64,000 bases of DNA, from assembly GCA_913052135.1 (NCBI GenBank), contig CAJXDY010000007.1, positions 1 through 64,000 on the forward strand, written 5' to 3'. Origin of the DNA: UBA8106 sp913052135 (GTDB taxonomy: Bacteria; Acidobacteriota; Vicinamibacteria; Vicinamibacterales; UBA823). Shown piece by piece: positions 44,401 to 53,757 of this stretch. Made by a program: the position numbers and the translations under genes. The notes below the pieces were generated by a model. That model searched no databases. It worked only from the letters and a program-made list of their open reading frames with translations, and was not told where the DNA came from. Within the stretch, counting starts at the first letter, position 1; each line of letters opens with the position of its first letter.

Positions 44401-46722
44401 ATGATGCAATATCTGGGATCTGTATACAGCGTCACCAAGGTAATCCTCTGTGTGGTGATCATTTTGGTGATGTCACCTGAAGTTCAGACACAGTCTGCTT
44501 CCCAGTCGACAAATCCGTTGTCGTTACCATTTGGCGCACGACAACTGTTTGGCGATCGTGAGCAACTGGATCAAGACCTCTGGGCGCCCGAAGTTTTGGC
44601 ACAACGGTATGAACGACGTTTTGTCGCGCTGTGGGATGCCTTGCTAACCCGAGATGACAAGTTTGCAATCCTCGCGGCGGTGCCGTTTTCCAAACTCACC
44701 ATGGGTACCCCTGGGAGATTCGAGACGCTCGGTCTGGGAATTCAGCGGAGCCAGTTTGGCGCGCCGACGGTCGACTTAGATCCTGCAGCCTGGAAGCGCC
44801 TACTTGACCGGTTTCAGCGTGAGGGATATGTGATCGAACAGACCGAATGGCACCACAGCAAGTTCGAAATGCCCCAGAACGAACGTCCTGCCTCTTCTGA
44901 AGTCGTAAGTGTGATTCATGCAACCCGTGCCGATCCGGCCCACCGTGTGATGCTCCGAGCGGTACTTCGAGTGGAGTGGTCGCCTCGCGTTGATGCCGAA
45001 GATTTGCCGATTCCAGATCGCATTGTGATTAAGGACGTTGAAATGCTGGAACGGCACGCGCCGGCGGCCTTTCAGGAAGTTTTCACGGTAGAACGAACAC
45101 AGACGCGGTATCCACTCGGTCCCCTACTCGTACAGGATCTTGATGGGGATGGGCTCTCAGAGATTATCCTTGGCGGATTTAACCAGACGTTGTGGAATCG
45201 TGGAAACGGTCAATTTGCGGCGGAACCGTTTCTGGCTGATGACCAACACATCTTCTCCGATGCTGGCATTCTGGCTGACTTTACGAATGATGGGTATGTC
45301 GACTTCGTTGCGGTAAATACCAGTATGCACCCGTTTCTTTTTGAGGGCAGCGCCGAGGGACAGTTCGTAAAGAAGGGAATCCAGATTTCTGAGGCGACCT
45401 TTGAACAGCCTAGGTCACTGACGGCTGGCGATATCGACGCCGATGGGGACCTCGATCTCTTCATTGCGAACTACAAGAGCGCCTATATTGGTGGCCAGAT
45501 GCCCAGTCCATACTACGACGCCAACGACGGTTTTCCAGCGGCGCTCTTGCGCAACGACGGCGATGGTTCGTTCACGGATGTCACCGACGTGGCAGGGCTC
45601 GGACACAAGCGGTTCCGACGGACCTATAGCAGCTCTTTTGTCGATCTCGACGACGATCGCGATATGGATTTACTGGTTGTCAGCGATTTCGCCGGCTTCG
45701 ATATGTATCTGAATGATGGGCACGGGCATTTCACGGATGTCACTGAGGTATTCGGTCGTGATCGCTACATGTTTGGCATGTCCCATACGTTCGGGGATTA
45801 TGATCTTGATGGGGATCTGGATTTTTATGTGATCGGAATGAGTTCAACGACCGCCCGGCGGCTTGAAAGTTTGGGCCTTGGGCGAAACGACAAGCCGGAA
45901 CACAACGCATTGCGCCAGGCGATGGGATATGGCAATCGGATGTTCCTGCGAAACGGGAATGGGTTCGAGCCAGCGTCATTTAATGCCGATGTTGCCCGCA
46001 CCGGCTGGTCGTGGGGAACGTCATCGTTCGATTTTGACAATGATGGCGATAAGGACATCTTCGTTGCTAATGGACATATTAGCGGGGGGAGTACTCAGGA
46101 TTACTGCACCACCTTCTGGCGGCACGATATCTATACGGACAATTCCCAGGATGATGTTGCACGCGAAAATATGTTTCAATTTGTCATGACCCCACTCCAG
46201 GAAACTGAAATCTCCTGGAACGGCTATGAGCACAAGGTCTTATTAATGAATCACGGCGGTACGGGGTTTACGAACGTTGCGTATCTGTTGGGTGTAGGCT
46301 TTGAGTACGACGGGCGCGCTGTGGTAACCGAAGACTTGGATGCAGATGGTCGTGTGGACCTCCTGGTGCTCGAAATTAAGTCGGGTGGTGGTGCTGGAGA
46401 TCAGAACGACCAGATTCTCCATGTCTATCAGAATCGGCTCATGGAAGCTGGCAATTGGGTCGGGGTACGCTTGGATCAGGCTCGCTCAAACCGGTCGCCG
46501 ATTGGAGCAACCGTGACCGTGGTGACGGCTACAGGGTCACAAATGACTCGTTTCGTCACCGGCGATTCGTTTTCTGCACAACACTCGGCGACCGCACACT
46601 TTGGCCTTGGTGACCTAACTGCCATTGACTCGATTGAAATCCAATGGGCCGATGGCACGCATCAGCGCATTGAGGATCCTGCGCTTAATCAATATCTGGC
46701 TCTCCCTCTATCCGACGACTGA
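44401..46722 (+). CDS. FG-GAP repeat protein with C-terminal ASPIC/UnbV domain, exported
   Basis: 773 residues with a hydrophobic N-terminal signal (VTKVILCVVIILVMSP). From about 230 on there are several calcium-loop FG-GAP/VCBS repeats: DLDGDGLSEI, DIDADGDLDLF, DLDDDRDMDLL, DYDLDGDLDFY, DFDNDGDKDIF, DLDADGRVDLL, consistent with an integrin-like beta-propeller. The end (SPIGATVTVVTATG, SAQHSATAHFGLG, IEIQWADGTHQ) is the ASPIC/UnbV domain. Such proteins are exported and calcium-binding; molecular role unknown. The gene converges on a TPR membrane protein gene, a pairing I often associate with this family. Confidence 0.9.
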   Translation: MMQYLGSVYSVTKVILCVVIILVMSPEVQTQSASQSTNPLSLPFGARQLFGDREQLDQDLWAPEVLAQRYERRFVALWDALLTRDDKFAILAAVPFSKLTMGTPGRFETLGLGIQRSQFGAPTVDLDPAAWKRLLDRFQREGYVIEQTEWHHSKFEMPQNERPASSEVVSVIHATRADPAHRVMLRAVLRVEWSPRVDAEDLPIPDRIVIKDVEMLERHAPAAFQEVFTVERTQTRYPLGPLLVQDLDGDGLSEIILGGFNQTLWNRGNGQFAAEPFLADDQHIFSDAGILADFTNDGYVDFVAVNTSMHPFLFEGSAEGQFVKKGIQISEATFEQPRSLTAGDIDADGDLDLFIANYKSAYIGGQMPSPYYDANDGFPAALLRNDGDGSFTDVTDVAGLGHKRFRRTYSSSFVDLDDDRDMDLLVVSDFAGFDMYLNDGHGHFTDVTEVFGRDRYMFGMSHTFGDYDLDGDLDFYVIGMSSTTARRLESLGLGRNDKPEHNALRQAMGYGNRMFLRNGNGFEPASFNADVARTGWSWGTSSFDFDNDGDKDIFVANGHISGGSTQDYCTTFWRHDIYTDNSQDDVARENMFQFVMTPLQETEISWNGYEHKVLLMNHGGTGFTNVAYLLGVGFEYDGRAVVTEDLDADGRVDLLVLEIKSGGGAGDQNDQILHVYQNRLMEAGNWVGVRLDQARSNRSPIGATVTVVTATGSQMTRFVTGDSFSAQHSATAHFGLGDLTAIDSIEIQWADGTHQRIEDPALNQYLALPLSDD

Positions 46723-46748
46723 ACCACTCAAGAGGATGGGATGTTTCG

Positions 46749-48395
46749 CTAAGGTGCGTTGAGTGCTTCAAGGCGAGATTCGTAGTATCTGGCCGTAGCG
46801 ACGTCATCGATTCCGTGATAGTAATCGGCGAGGTTCTGGTAGGCCGGCACAAAGTAGGGATTAAGTTCGAGCGTGCTTTTCCAGTAGGGCACCGCGTCAG
46901 CTATGCGGCCAACCAGTTTATTGTACAAACCGAGATTGAAATGGGCCTCGGCGTTTTCAGGGTTGACCCGCAGTTCTTCCAAGAATCGTGCTTTCGCCGA
47001 CGCTGAGTCCCCTTTCGCCATCAAGACGATACCGAGGTTGTTATTGGCTTTCGGTGTTTCAGGATCGAGTGAGAGTGCTCGACGATAATGGAGTTCTGCC
47101 TGACCTGGACGGCCGCGTTCTTCTTCCATCTGCCCAAGATTGACGAGCGCAATTGGCGCGTACGGGCTGTCGTTGGTGGCGCTTGCCCAGTATGTAAATC
47201 GATCGGTAAAGACTGCTGAATGTCGGACAGTCTGGACGGTGAACAGAGCCAATAAGATTACGGCCACGACGTGCTGACGGCGTGCCGTGTGTTCAGCGAT
47301 CTTGATCTGGGAGAGGCCAATGCACAGGCCGAGCAGGGGGACGTAGGCGCGATGTTCGTAGATTGGCATTTCGTCGACCAGTAAGGTCGGCAGTAAAAAG
47401 AGGAGGAACCATCCCCAGACAAACACCTGTCGACGTGGTGTCAGCACGCGACCAAATATGGTTGCACAGATACCAAGGGCCAACACCCCTAGCATAAGTC
47501 CAGTGACGTCCAACGATGGCATGATGCTGAGACGAATGGGTGCAACAACTTTACCGGTATGGACTAAGAGGTCTGGAATATTCACGAACAGCGTCTGGCT
47601 TAAGGACCGGATCGTTGTGACTTCAAACACGTCACCGCCCGAGAGGGCCTGCTGTCGCAGACCGTACCAGCCAAGCAGAATTACCCCATAACCCATGAGC
47701 AAGCTGCGGTGCCGGAGATAAAAACTGGATTGCCCGACCCACAACCAGGCGAATAGGACGAATAGTGGGAGCATCATGATCGCGGATTCTTTCGTGAACA
47801 GCGCCAGGGCGAATGCGATAAGGTGACCCAACAGAGCAGTCGTGGCATGAGTTCGACTGAACCGGATCAAACTGAGCATGGATATGAGCACCCACACTGC
47901 GAGGAGGAGATCGTTGCGTCCAACGATCCAACAAACAGCTTGAACGTTTACGGGGTGGACAGCGAACAACAGCGCACACGCCCCGGCCACTCGTCGATCT
48001 GCCTGCATCGCGATCAGCAGACTGTAAAGCAGGAACACAACCAGTGTATGCATGGCCACATTGGTCACGTGATACACCGTGGCTTCACCACTGCCGAGTT
48101 GAGTGTCCAGGATCAATGAAGAAATAACTAAGGGTCGATAGTAAGTCTTTTGGTCATTAAGTTCGCCGTCGACTTCGAAATAGCTGCGCGTGAAGGTGTC
48201 TGGAATATTCCCTAACTGGCTGATAAATAAGCGGTTCTTGAGAATGAGATCCGCGTCGTCTGCCTGCACGTAATCATACTGGACACTCTGGCCGTAGACC
48301 AGCAGCGGTACAAGCACAACGAATAGTAAGAGGCCGCGACCAGTGGACGTTGGTTGGTCTCTGCCACGCACCCGCTTTCGATTGTTCACGCTCAC
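46749..48395 (-). CDS. Multi-span membrane protein with C-terminal TPR repeats (TMTC-like)
   Basis: 548 residues. The N-terminal part has about ten hydrophobic segments and the luminal DDADLILKN motif, YYRPLV, and HPVNVQAVCWIVGRNDLL, as in the O-mannosyltransferase-like TMTC and GT-C proteins; the last 140 residues hold TPR repeats (AELHYRRALSLDPETPKANNNLG, AEAHFNLGLYNKLVG). It is likely an envelope glycosyltransferase of GT-C type, sugar donor unknown. GTG 48395 is the predicted start; a nearby GTG 48389 is possible. Convergent with the ASPIC/UnbV gene. Confidence 0.82.
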   Translation of the reverse strand: MSVNNRKRVRGRDQPTSTGRGLLLFVVLVPLLVYGQSVQYDYVQADDADLILKNRLFISQLGNIPDTFTRSYFEVDGELNDQKTYYRPLVISSLILDTQLGSGEATVYHVTNVAMHTLVVFLLYSLLIAMQADRRVAGACALLFAVHPVNVQAVCWIVGRNDLLLAVWVLISMLSLIRFSRTHATTALLGHLIAFALALFTKESAIMMLPLFVLFAWLWVGQSSFYLRHRSLLMGYGVILLGWYGLRQQALSGGDVFEVTTIRSLSQTLFVNIPDLLVHTGKVVAPIRLSIMPSLDVTGLMLGVLALGICATIFGRVLTPRRQVFVWGWFLLFLLPTLLVDEMPIYEHRAYVPLLGLCIGLSQIKIAEHTARRQHVVAVILLALFTVQTVRHSAVFTDRFTYWASATNDSPYAPIALVNLGQMEEERGRPGQAELHYRRALSLDPETPKANNNLGIVLMAKGDSASAKARFLEELRVNPENAEAHFNLGLYNKLVGRIADAVPYWKSTLELNPYFVPAYQNLADYYHGIDDVATARYYESRLEALNAP

Positions 48396-48478
48396 ACTGC
48401 CGTGATTCTAGCGTAATACCTGTCAGTTGGCACTTACTCAACAGTGCACAAGGAGTGTGCTACCGAAAAATGTGGCTT

Positions 48479-49336
48479 TCAATATGGTGAAGCACTTGGC
48501 TGGTCACGGGGCTTATCCATGGGCCATATACTGAAGCCAACTAGACTTGAATTCACCTTGAACTCCGCAACTACTGTTCGCCCGCCACCGTCCGTCAGCC
48601 ACTCGAACAGATGTTTTGTTAGTTCTCGCGATTCTTGATGCGGGTCTTCGGTGTTCATGATGACTGCATACGTGTTCAAGAGGCGCGGTCCTCCTTGAAA
48701 AACGGGCTGCAGATCTAGAGCATCTTGTGCGCGTGCAAACGTCGAATCGTCCGTTAGCATATAGGCTTCTATCTCGCTTGCCATACGCAGACTTCGACCC
48801 TGGCCCTGTCCCGTAATAACTAGTTGATCTGCAGATGGAGTCACACCGGCTAGCGTGAACAATTGCTGCTCGCGGGTGTGAGTGCCGGATTCGTCACCTC
48901 GTGAAACAAAACGGGCTCCGTGCTCAACGATTTGCTGCATTGCGGTTTCAATGGACGGCGCAGACAGGACGTTTGCTGGATCGTCGAGCGGTCCAACAAG
49001 TAAAAATTGGTTGTACATTAGTTTCTTGTATGACCACTCAGGGTGCTTCGCGAGAAAGCTTGCTTCCATGGTTGGCGCATGACTAATCACTAGGTCGGCT
49101 TGTTCACGATCCAACATCTGCAGTGCCAGGCCACTACCTACGAGATGGCCATTGATCCGCGCACCAGATACCTTCTCAAAGGCGGGTAACAGTACATCAA
49201 GTAGGCCACTATTGCTGACACTTGTGCTGGTAGCAAGAATGACAAGCTGTGTCTCACTCTGTGTCGCGCAAGCTGCACCAGTGACTACGAGTCCACACAC
49301 TAACGAATAGACAAAGTGCTGTTTGAGCCTCTTCAC
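48479..49336 (-). CDS. TupA-like tungstate/oxyanion-binding lipoprotein
   Basis: 285 residues. I start at GTG 49336 (KRLKQHFVYSLVCGLVV) since it yields a lipoprotein signal with lipobox VTGAAC. The mature part resembles TupA: LVILATSTSVSNSGLLDVLLPAFEKVSG, ADLVISHAPTME, MYNQFLLVGP, RGDESGTHTREQQLF. TupA binds tungstate (or molybdate) for an ABC importer. No permease or ATPase gene is next to it, so the transporter is elsewhere or this is an orphan. It is 14 nt after the sufT-like gene and may be cotranscribed with the suf operon. Confidence 0.85.
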   Translation of the reverse strand: MKRLKQHFVYSLVCGLVVTGAACATQSETQLVILATSTSVSNSGLLDVLLPAFEKVSGARINGHLVGSGLALQMLDREQADLVISHAPTMEASFLAKHPEWSYKKLMYNQFLLVGPLDDPANVLSAPSIETAMQQIVEHGARFVSRGDESGTHTREQQLFTLAGVTPSADQLVITGQGQGRSLRMASEIEAYMLTDDSTFARAQDALDLQPVFQGGPRLLNTYAVIMNTEDPHQESRELTKHLFEWLTDGGGRTVVAEFKVNSSLVGFSIWPMDKPRDQPSASPY

Positions 49337-49350
49337 GTTTCCTGCGGTTC

Positions 49351-49812
49351 TTAGAGAAGTCCGAGTTGGAGCTTGGCAGCGTCCGACATCTTTGTTTGAT
49401 CCCAAGGTGGTTCCCAAACCACTTCAACTGTGGCATCAGTGACATCAGTCACTTCCTTCACCGCGGTTGTGACTTGCTCGGGTAAGATTTGAGCCGCCGG
49501 ACAATTCGGTGCTGTGAGGGTCATCTGCACCTTGACTACCGCATCAGCGTTGATCCGGATGTCGTAAATCAAACCAAGTTCATAGATATTGACGGGAATT
49601 TCGGGATCGTACACTTTCGAGATAGCTTCAATGATGCGCGGCTTTAACTTGAGGGTCATTAAAGGATCGTCACTGGACGTTGGAGATGGCTCCGGTGATG
49701 GTAGATCCTGAGTTGATGCCGCGGCCACGGCATCGGAATTCACCGCTGTTTCTGGCGTATCAGGTTGTTCCGCATTGAGCATCGAATCCGAATTGAGATT
49801 TAAGATCCCCAT
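49351..49812 (-). CDS. sufT: SufT-like iron-sulfur assembly protein (DUF59/MIP18)
   Basis: 153 residues. The C-terminal 105 residues are a DUF59 domain: EAISKVYDPEIPVNIYELGLIYD and LTAPNCPAAQ with the conserved cysteine, then VEVVWEPPWDQTKMSDAAK. SufT-type proteins help in the maturation of Fe-S proteins. The first 45 residues are low-complexity, Ser/Pro/Asp-rich. It lies at the end of the suf operon, 19 nt after sufU, and its ATG is at 49812. Confidence 0.9.
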   Translation of the reverse strand: MGILNLNSDSMLNAEQPDTPETAVNSDAVAAASTQDLPSPEPSPTSSDDPLMTLKLKPRIIEAISKVYDPEIPVNIYELGLIYDIRINADAVVKVQMTLTAPNCPAAQILPEQVTTAVKEVTDVTDATVEVVWEPPWDQTKMSDAAKLQLGLL

Positions 49813-49831
49813 CGTTTATGTACTCCTGTCG

Positions 49832-50287
49832 TTATTCAGTCGTTGCAACCTTGTGTTCGGGCCTGAAAGCGGATCTCAAAGTATGCCACGCTAGCACAGC
49901 ACATTTCACACGTGCCGGGTATTCTCGTACACCGGCAAACACAGACAGTTTGCCGAGTTGGTCCGTATTTGGCAACGTGTCACTGTCGGCTGTTACCATA
50001 CCTTGAAATCTTTCAAAGAGCGTCTCGACCTCTTTTAGGGACTTTCCTTTGATGCTTTCAGTCATCAACGAGGCTGACGCTTTCGAAATAGCACATCCGG
50101 AACCATCGAATCGCACGTCGCGAATCACTTCGCCGTCGAATTGTAAATAAAGCGTCAGTTTATCGCCACACAGTGGGTTGTACCCTTCAGCAGTGCGATC
50201 GGCCTCCTCCAGAACACCGAAATTTCTCGGCCGCTTATTGTGATCGAGGATGACTTCTTGGTACAGGTCGCGCAGATCTAGGTTCAC
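49832..50287 (-). CDS. sufU: Fe-S cluster scaffold SufU
   Basis: 151 residues, NifU N-terminal type, with the Zn/Fe-S ligands NPLCGD, GSGCAISKAS and VKCAVLAWHT. SufU accepts sulfur from SufS in the cytosol. The GTG start overlaps the sufS stop by 4 nt (GTGA), as at other junctions of this operon. Confidence 0.95.
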   Translation of the reverse strand: MNLDLRDLYQEVILDHNKRPRNFGVLEEADRTAEGYNPLCGDKLTLYLQFDGEVIRDVRFDGSGCAISKASASLMTESIKGKSLKEVETLFERFQGMVTADSDTLPNTDQLGKLSVFAGVREYPARVKCAVLAWHTLRSAFRPEHKVATTE

Positions 50288-51534
50288 GCAAACACCCCAC
50301 GTGCTTTTTCGAGCGCCTTAACGAGTGCATCTATCTCATACCGCGTGTTATACATCGCAATCGACGCACGTGCTGTCGCTACAACACTAAAACGATCCAT
50401 AACCGGCTGCGTGCAATGGTGACCAGTACGAATTGCAACGCCTTCTTGATCCACGATGGTCCCGATGTCATGAGGGTGGACGCCCTCGAGCACAAAAGAC
50501 AGGATACTCGCTTTCTCGCGCGCTGTGCCAATCATGCGGAGGCCTTTAATACTCGTTAATGCCTCAGTTCCGTAAGCGAGTAATTCTCTCTCGTGTGCAG
50601 CGATTACGTCAAAACCAACGCTGTTGACATATTCGATTGCGGCCCCTAAACCAATCGCGCCAGCGATGTGAGGTGTGCCCGCCTCGAATTTGTGCGGTAA
50701 TTCGCTGTAGGTAGTCTTTGCAAAGGTAACTGAATTGATCATGTCGCCACCACCTTGGTAGGGCGGCATGGTATCTAAGAGTTCACTCTTGCCGTACAGA
50801 ACTCCGATTCCAGTCGGGCCATATATTTTATGACCGGTTAACACAAAGAAGTCACAATCCAGCGCTTGCACGTCAATAGGCATGTGGTACGCCGACTGAG
50901 CACCATCGACCAGTACTGGAATGTCTTGTTGATGTGCCAGGTCGATAATCTTCTTGACCGGATTGATAGTTCCGAGCGAATTCGAAAGATGGACAATCGA
51001 CACCAATTTCGTGCGGGGGCCAAGTAACGCTTCAAACTCGTCCAGTTGAAGTTCACCGGTGTCGTCGATTGGCGCGACGCGAAGGCAAGCGCCTGTCTGT
51101 TCGCAGAGCAGTTGCCATGGCACGATGTTAGAGTGATGCTCCATAGTCGTGATGACGATTTCATCTCCGGGTTTTGCGTGCTGACGCCCGTAGGTTTGGG
51201 CAATGAGATTAATACCTTCAGTCGCATTACGGGTGAAGATAATCTCGCTCGATGATCGTGCGTTTAAAAAACGTTGCACCACTGTTCGAGCCGTGTCATG
51301 CGATTTTGTTGAATACTCGCTCAAGTAGTGGACGCCTCGGTGAATGTTGGCATTCTCTGTGCTGTAGTAACGATTTAGGACATCAATGACAGGCTGAGGC
51401 TTTTGTGTGGTAGCGGCGTTGTCGAGATAGACTAATTGCTGTCCATGCACTTCCCGCTCCAAGATCGGAAAATCAGCGCGGACACGTTCAACGTCAAATG
51501 CTGATGTCGCAGACGCACTCTTACGAGGATTCAC
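50284..51534 (-). CDS. sufS: Cysteine desulfurase SufS
   Basis: 416 residues, class V PLP enzyme that takes sulfur from cysteine and leaves alanine. The PLP lysine is in TGHKIYGPTGIG, the active-site cysteine in RTGHHCTQP, and TMEHHSNIVPW is the cofactor loop. The GTG start overlaps the sufD stop (GTGA). Length is normal. Confidence 0.96.
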   Translation of the reverse strand: MNPRKSASATSAFDVERVRADFPILEREVHGQQLVYLDNAATTQKPQPVIDVLNRYYSTENANIHRGVHYLSEYSTKSHDTARTVVQRFLNARSSSEIIFTRNATEGINLIAQTYGRQHAKPGDEIVITTMEHHSNIVPWQLLCEQTGACLRVAPIDDTGELQLDEFEALLGPRTKLVSIVHLSNSLGTINPVKKIIDLAHQQDIPVLVDGAQSAYHMPIDVQALDCDFFVLTGHKIYGPTGIGVLYGKSELLDTMPPYQGGGDMINSVTFAKTTYSELPHKFEAGTPHIAGAIGLGAAIEYVNSVGFDVIAAHERELLAYGTEALTSIKGLRMIGTAREKASILSFVLEGVHPHDIGTIVDQEGVAIRTGHHCTQPVMDRFSVVATARASIAMYNTRYEIDALVKALEKARGVFA

Positions 51535-52865
51535 GCTCTTGCCTCCAAGACTGCCATGGGCAATTGTTTCAGTAAGGCGGTCTCCAAATAAGCGCGAAGA
51601 GAGTCGAGCGAAATTCGGCTGAGAACATCGTTGGCAAAAGCATGAATCAAGACGCGGCGGGCCTGGGCTTCGTCGAGGCCTCGTGCGCGAAGATAGAACA
51701 GTGCGTCGTCATCCAGCTGCCCAACGGTCGCGCCGTGTGTGCACTTGACGTCATCTGCGAAGATTTCTAATTCTGGTTTTGTATTAATTTGCGCATCCTC
51801 GGAGAGGAGCAGCGCCTGATTTGTCTGCTTGGCATCAGTTTTTTGGGCATCAATTCGAACGATAATCTTGCCGTTAAAAACCGACCGTCCGTGGCCGTTT
51901 AGTACTCCCTTGTAAAGTTCATGACTGTTACAGTGTGGCACGGCGTGGTCTATAATCGTGTGACTATCGACGAGTTGGTCGCTGTTAGCCAGATAAAGCC
52001 CGTTTAACGTGCATTCGGCGCCTTCCCCTCTTAGGAGCGCGCCAATGTCATTTCTAACAAGCCTCCCACCCAGCGTCACGGAAGTGGACCTAGTCGTGCT
52101 ATCTCGTCCAAGTCGCAGGTTGGAGCTGGCAACATGATAAGCAGCCAGATTTTCTGACAGCACCTTATAGTGCTCCAAGGTACTACCTGGACCGATATCA
52201 AGTTCAGTGACAGCGTTGGTGAAGTGCGGAGAGTCGTTTACGCTGACGTATTCCTCAATCACCGTCGACCGACTATTTTCACCAAGTACAACGAGCACAC
52301 GCGGGTAGGTTGCCGCAGCTTTGCTCGGAGCGGTCGATATAAAGAGTAAGTGAATCGGCTCGTTCAAGGTCGTGTTGTTTGGTACCGACACAAAGGCGCC
52401 ATCCTGCCACAGGGCCGTGTTCAGTGCCGGGAAGGCACGATCGCGGTATGAGGTGAGCTGGGCCAGATGTGGTTCCACCTGCACCGATTTTTTAGTTAGT
52501 GCATGACTTAGATTTTCCACGGTGACACCAGTCTGTGTTGCCCCATCGGTGTTCGATAGCGCTGGTGCAAACCGACCATTCACAAAAATCAGTCGTGGGC
52601 CTGAGAGAGTCGAGAAGGAGAATGCCTCAAATTGTGCTGCGCCGACTGTAGCTTCCTCAGCAAGTTTGAATTGGGATTTGGCAATTCGCTCCACATTGGT
52701 GAATCGCCAGTCTTCTAATCGAGTCGTTGGAAACCCCAACTGACTAAAGTGCGTCATTGCCTCTTGACGCATCTGCCGTATGCCCGCTGGTGCTTCCCGA
52801 GTGCTCTGCAGCGACTCGAACTGAGCGAGATACGTATCTAGATTGACGGACGGTTCTGTTGACAC
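51531..52865 (-). CDS. sufD: Fe-S assembly complex subunit SufD
   Basis: 444 residues, SufB/SufD beta-helix family: STVIEEYVSVND, TVTLGGRL-like turns (here SVTLGGRLV), CTHGATVGQLDDDALFYLRARGL with its conserved His. It pairs with SufB and SufC to build or transfer Fe-S clusters. It begins 5 nt after sufC ends. Confidence 0.95.
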   Translation of the reverse strand: MSTEPSVNLDTYLAQFESLQSTREAPAGIRQMRQEAMTHFSQLGFPTTRLEDWRFTNVERIAKSQFKLAEEATVGAAQFEAFSFSTLSGPRLIFVNGRFAPALSNTDGATQTGVTVENLSHALTKKSVQVEPHLAQLTSYRDRAFPALNTALWQDGAFVSVPNNTTLNEPIHLLFISTAPSKAAATYPRVLVVLGENSRSTVIEEYVSVNDSPHFTNAVTELDIGPGSTLEHYKVLSENLAAYHVASSNLRLGRDSTTRSTSVTLGGRLVRNDIGALLRGEGAECTLNGLYLANSDQLVDSHTIIDHAVPHCNSHELYKGVLNGHGRSVFNGKIIVRIDAQKTDAKQTNQALLLSEDAQINTKPELEIFADDVKCTHGATVGQLDDDALFYLRARGLDEAQARRVLIHAFANDVLSRISLDSLRAYLETALLKQLPMAVLEARA

Positions 52866-52870
52866 GTGCC

Positions 52871-53632
52871 CTATGCTCCTATTTCCGCCGTCTCATTTTC
52901 GATCCAACCATAGCCCTTTTCTTCTAACTCAAGTGCCAGTTCTTTTTTACCAGATTTCACAATGCGGCCACCCGAGAGTACGTGCACATAGTCTGGAATG
53001 ATGTAGTTAAGAAGTCGCTGGTAGTGTGTTACGAGAACAATCGATCGAGAGGGATCACGCAGCGCATTAACTCCTTCCGCTACAATCTTGAGTGCGTCAA
53101 TATCAAGCCCAGAATCAGTTTCGTCCAGCAATGCCAATGTGGGCTCTAGCACCGCCATTTGGAAGATCTCGTTCCGCTTTTTCTCACCACCGGAAAAACC
53201 TTCATTGACCGGTCGATTTAGTAAAGACGAGTCTATCGCAAGCAACTCAAGTTTTTTTTGCGCTAGTTCCATAAATTCGATGGCGTCAAGTTCAGATTCT
53301 CCACGATGTTTTCTAATCGCATTCAAGGCTGCCTTTATTAGATACGCATTGTTCACGCCAGAGATTTCAACAGGATACTGAAAAGCTAAGAAGATACCTT
53401 CACGTGCTCGTTCTTCTGGTTCCAGGTCTAGAAGATCCTTACCTTGGTAGCGCACTTTTCCGGCCGTTACTTGATAATCTGGTTTCCCCGCCAACACGCC
53501 GGCAAGCGTACTCTTTCCCGAACCGTTGGGACCCATAATGGCGTGGACTTCGCCAGCACCAACTTGCAGGTCGATACCTTTTAGAATCTCTTTGTCGCCT
53601 ACGCTGACCCGTAGACCGTTAATCTCCAACAT
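52871..53632 (-). CDS. sufC: Fe-S assembly ATPase SufC
   Basis: 253 residues, ABC ATPase with Walker A GPNGSGKST, Q-loop FLAFQYPVEI, signature FSGGEKKRNE, Walker B LALLDETDSGLD and switch His VTHYQR. It drives the SufBCD complex. The gap to sufB (125 nt) is large for this operon and holds a dyad. Confidence 0.97.
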   Translation of the reverse strand: MLEINGLRVSVGDKEILKGIDLQVGAGEVHAIMGPNGSGKSTLAGVLAGKPDYQVTAGKVRYQGKDLLDLEPEERAREGIFLAFQYPVEISGVNNAYLIKAALNAIRKHRGESELDAIEFMELAQKKLELLAIDSSLLNRPVNEGFSGGEKKRNEIFQMAVLEPTLALLDETDSGLDIDALKIVAEGVNALRDPSRSIVLVTHYQRLLNYIIPDYVHVLSGGRIVKSGKKELALELEEKGYGWIENETAEIGA

Positions 53633-53660
53633 CGTATTTCCCTTCGTTCTTTGTCGTTAC

Positions 53661-53678
53661 CTGATCACGAGTGATCAG
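53661..53678. promoter_or_regulatory. Perfect 8-bp dyad between sufB and sufC
   Basis: CTGATCAC-GA-GTGATCAG, 29 nt before the sufC start codon. It could be an operator for an internal promoter or a short hairpin that changes the sufB to sufCDSUT ratio. No T-run follows on the minus strand. Confidence 0.45.
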
Positions 53679-53757
53679 AACTTACAGAAAAGTTTTAGAG
53701 TAAGCGGCGCTTCGTGTTGGTTCTGCACCGATATGTCAATGAGTTGTGGGATGGCTA

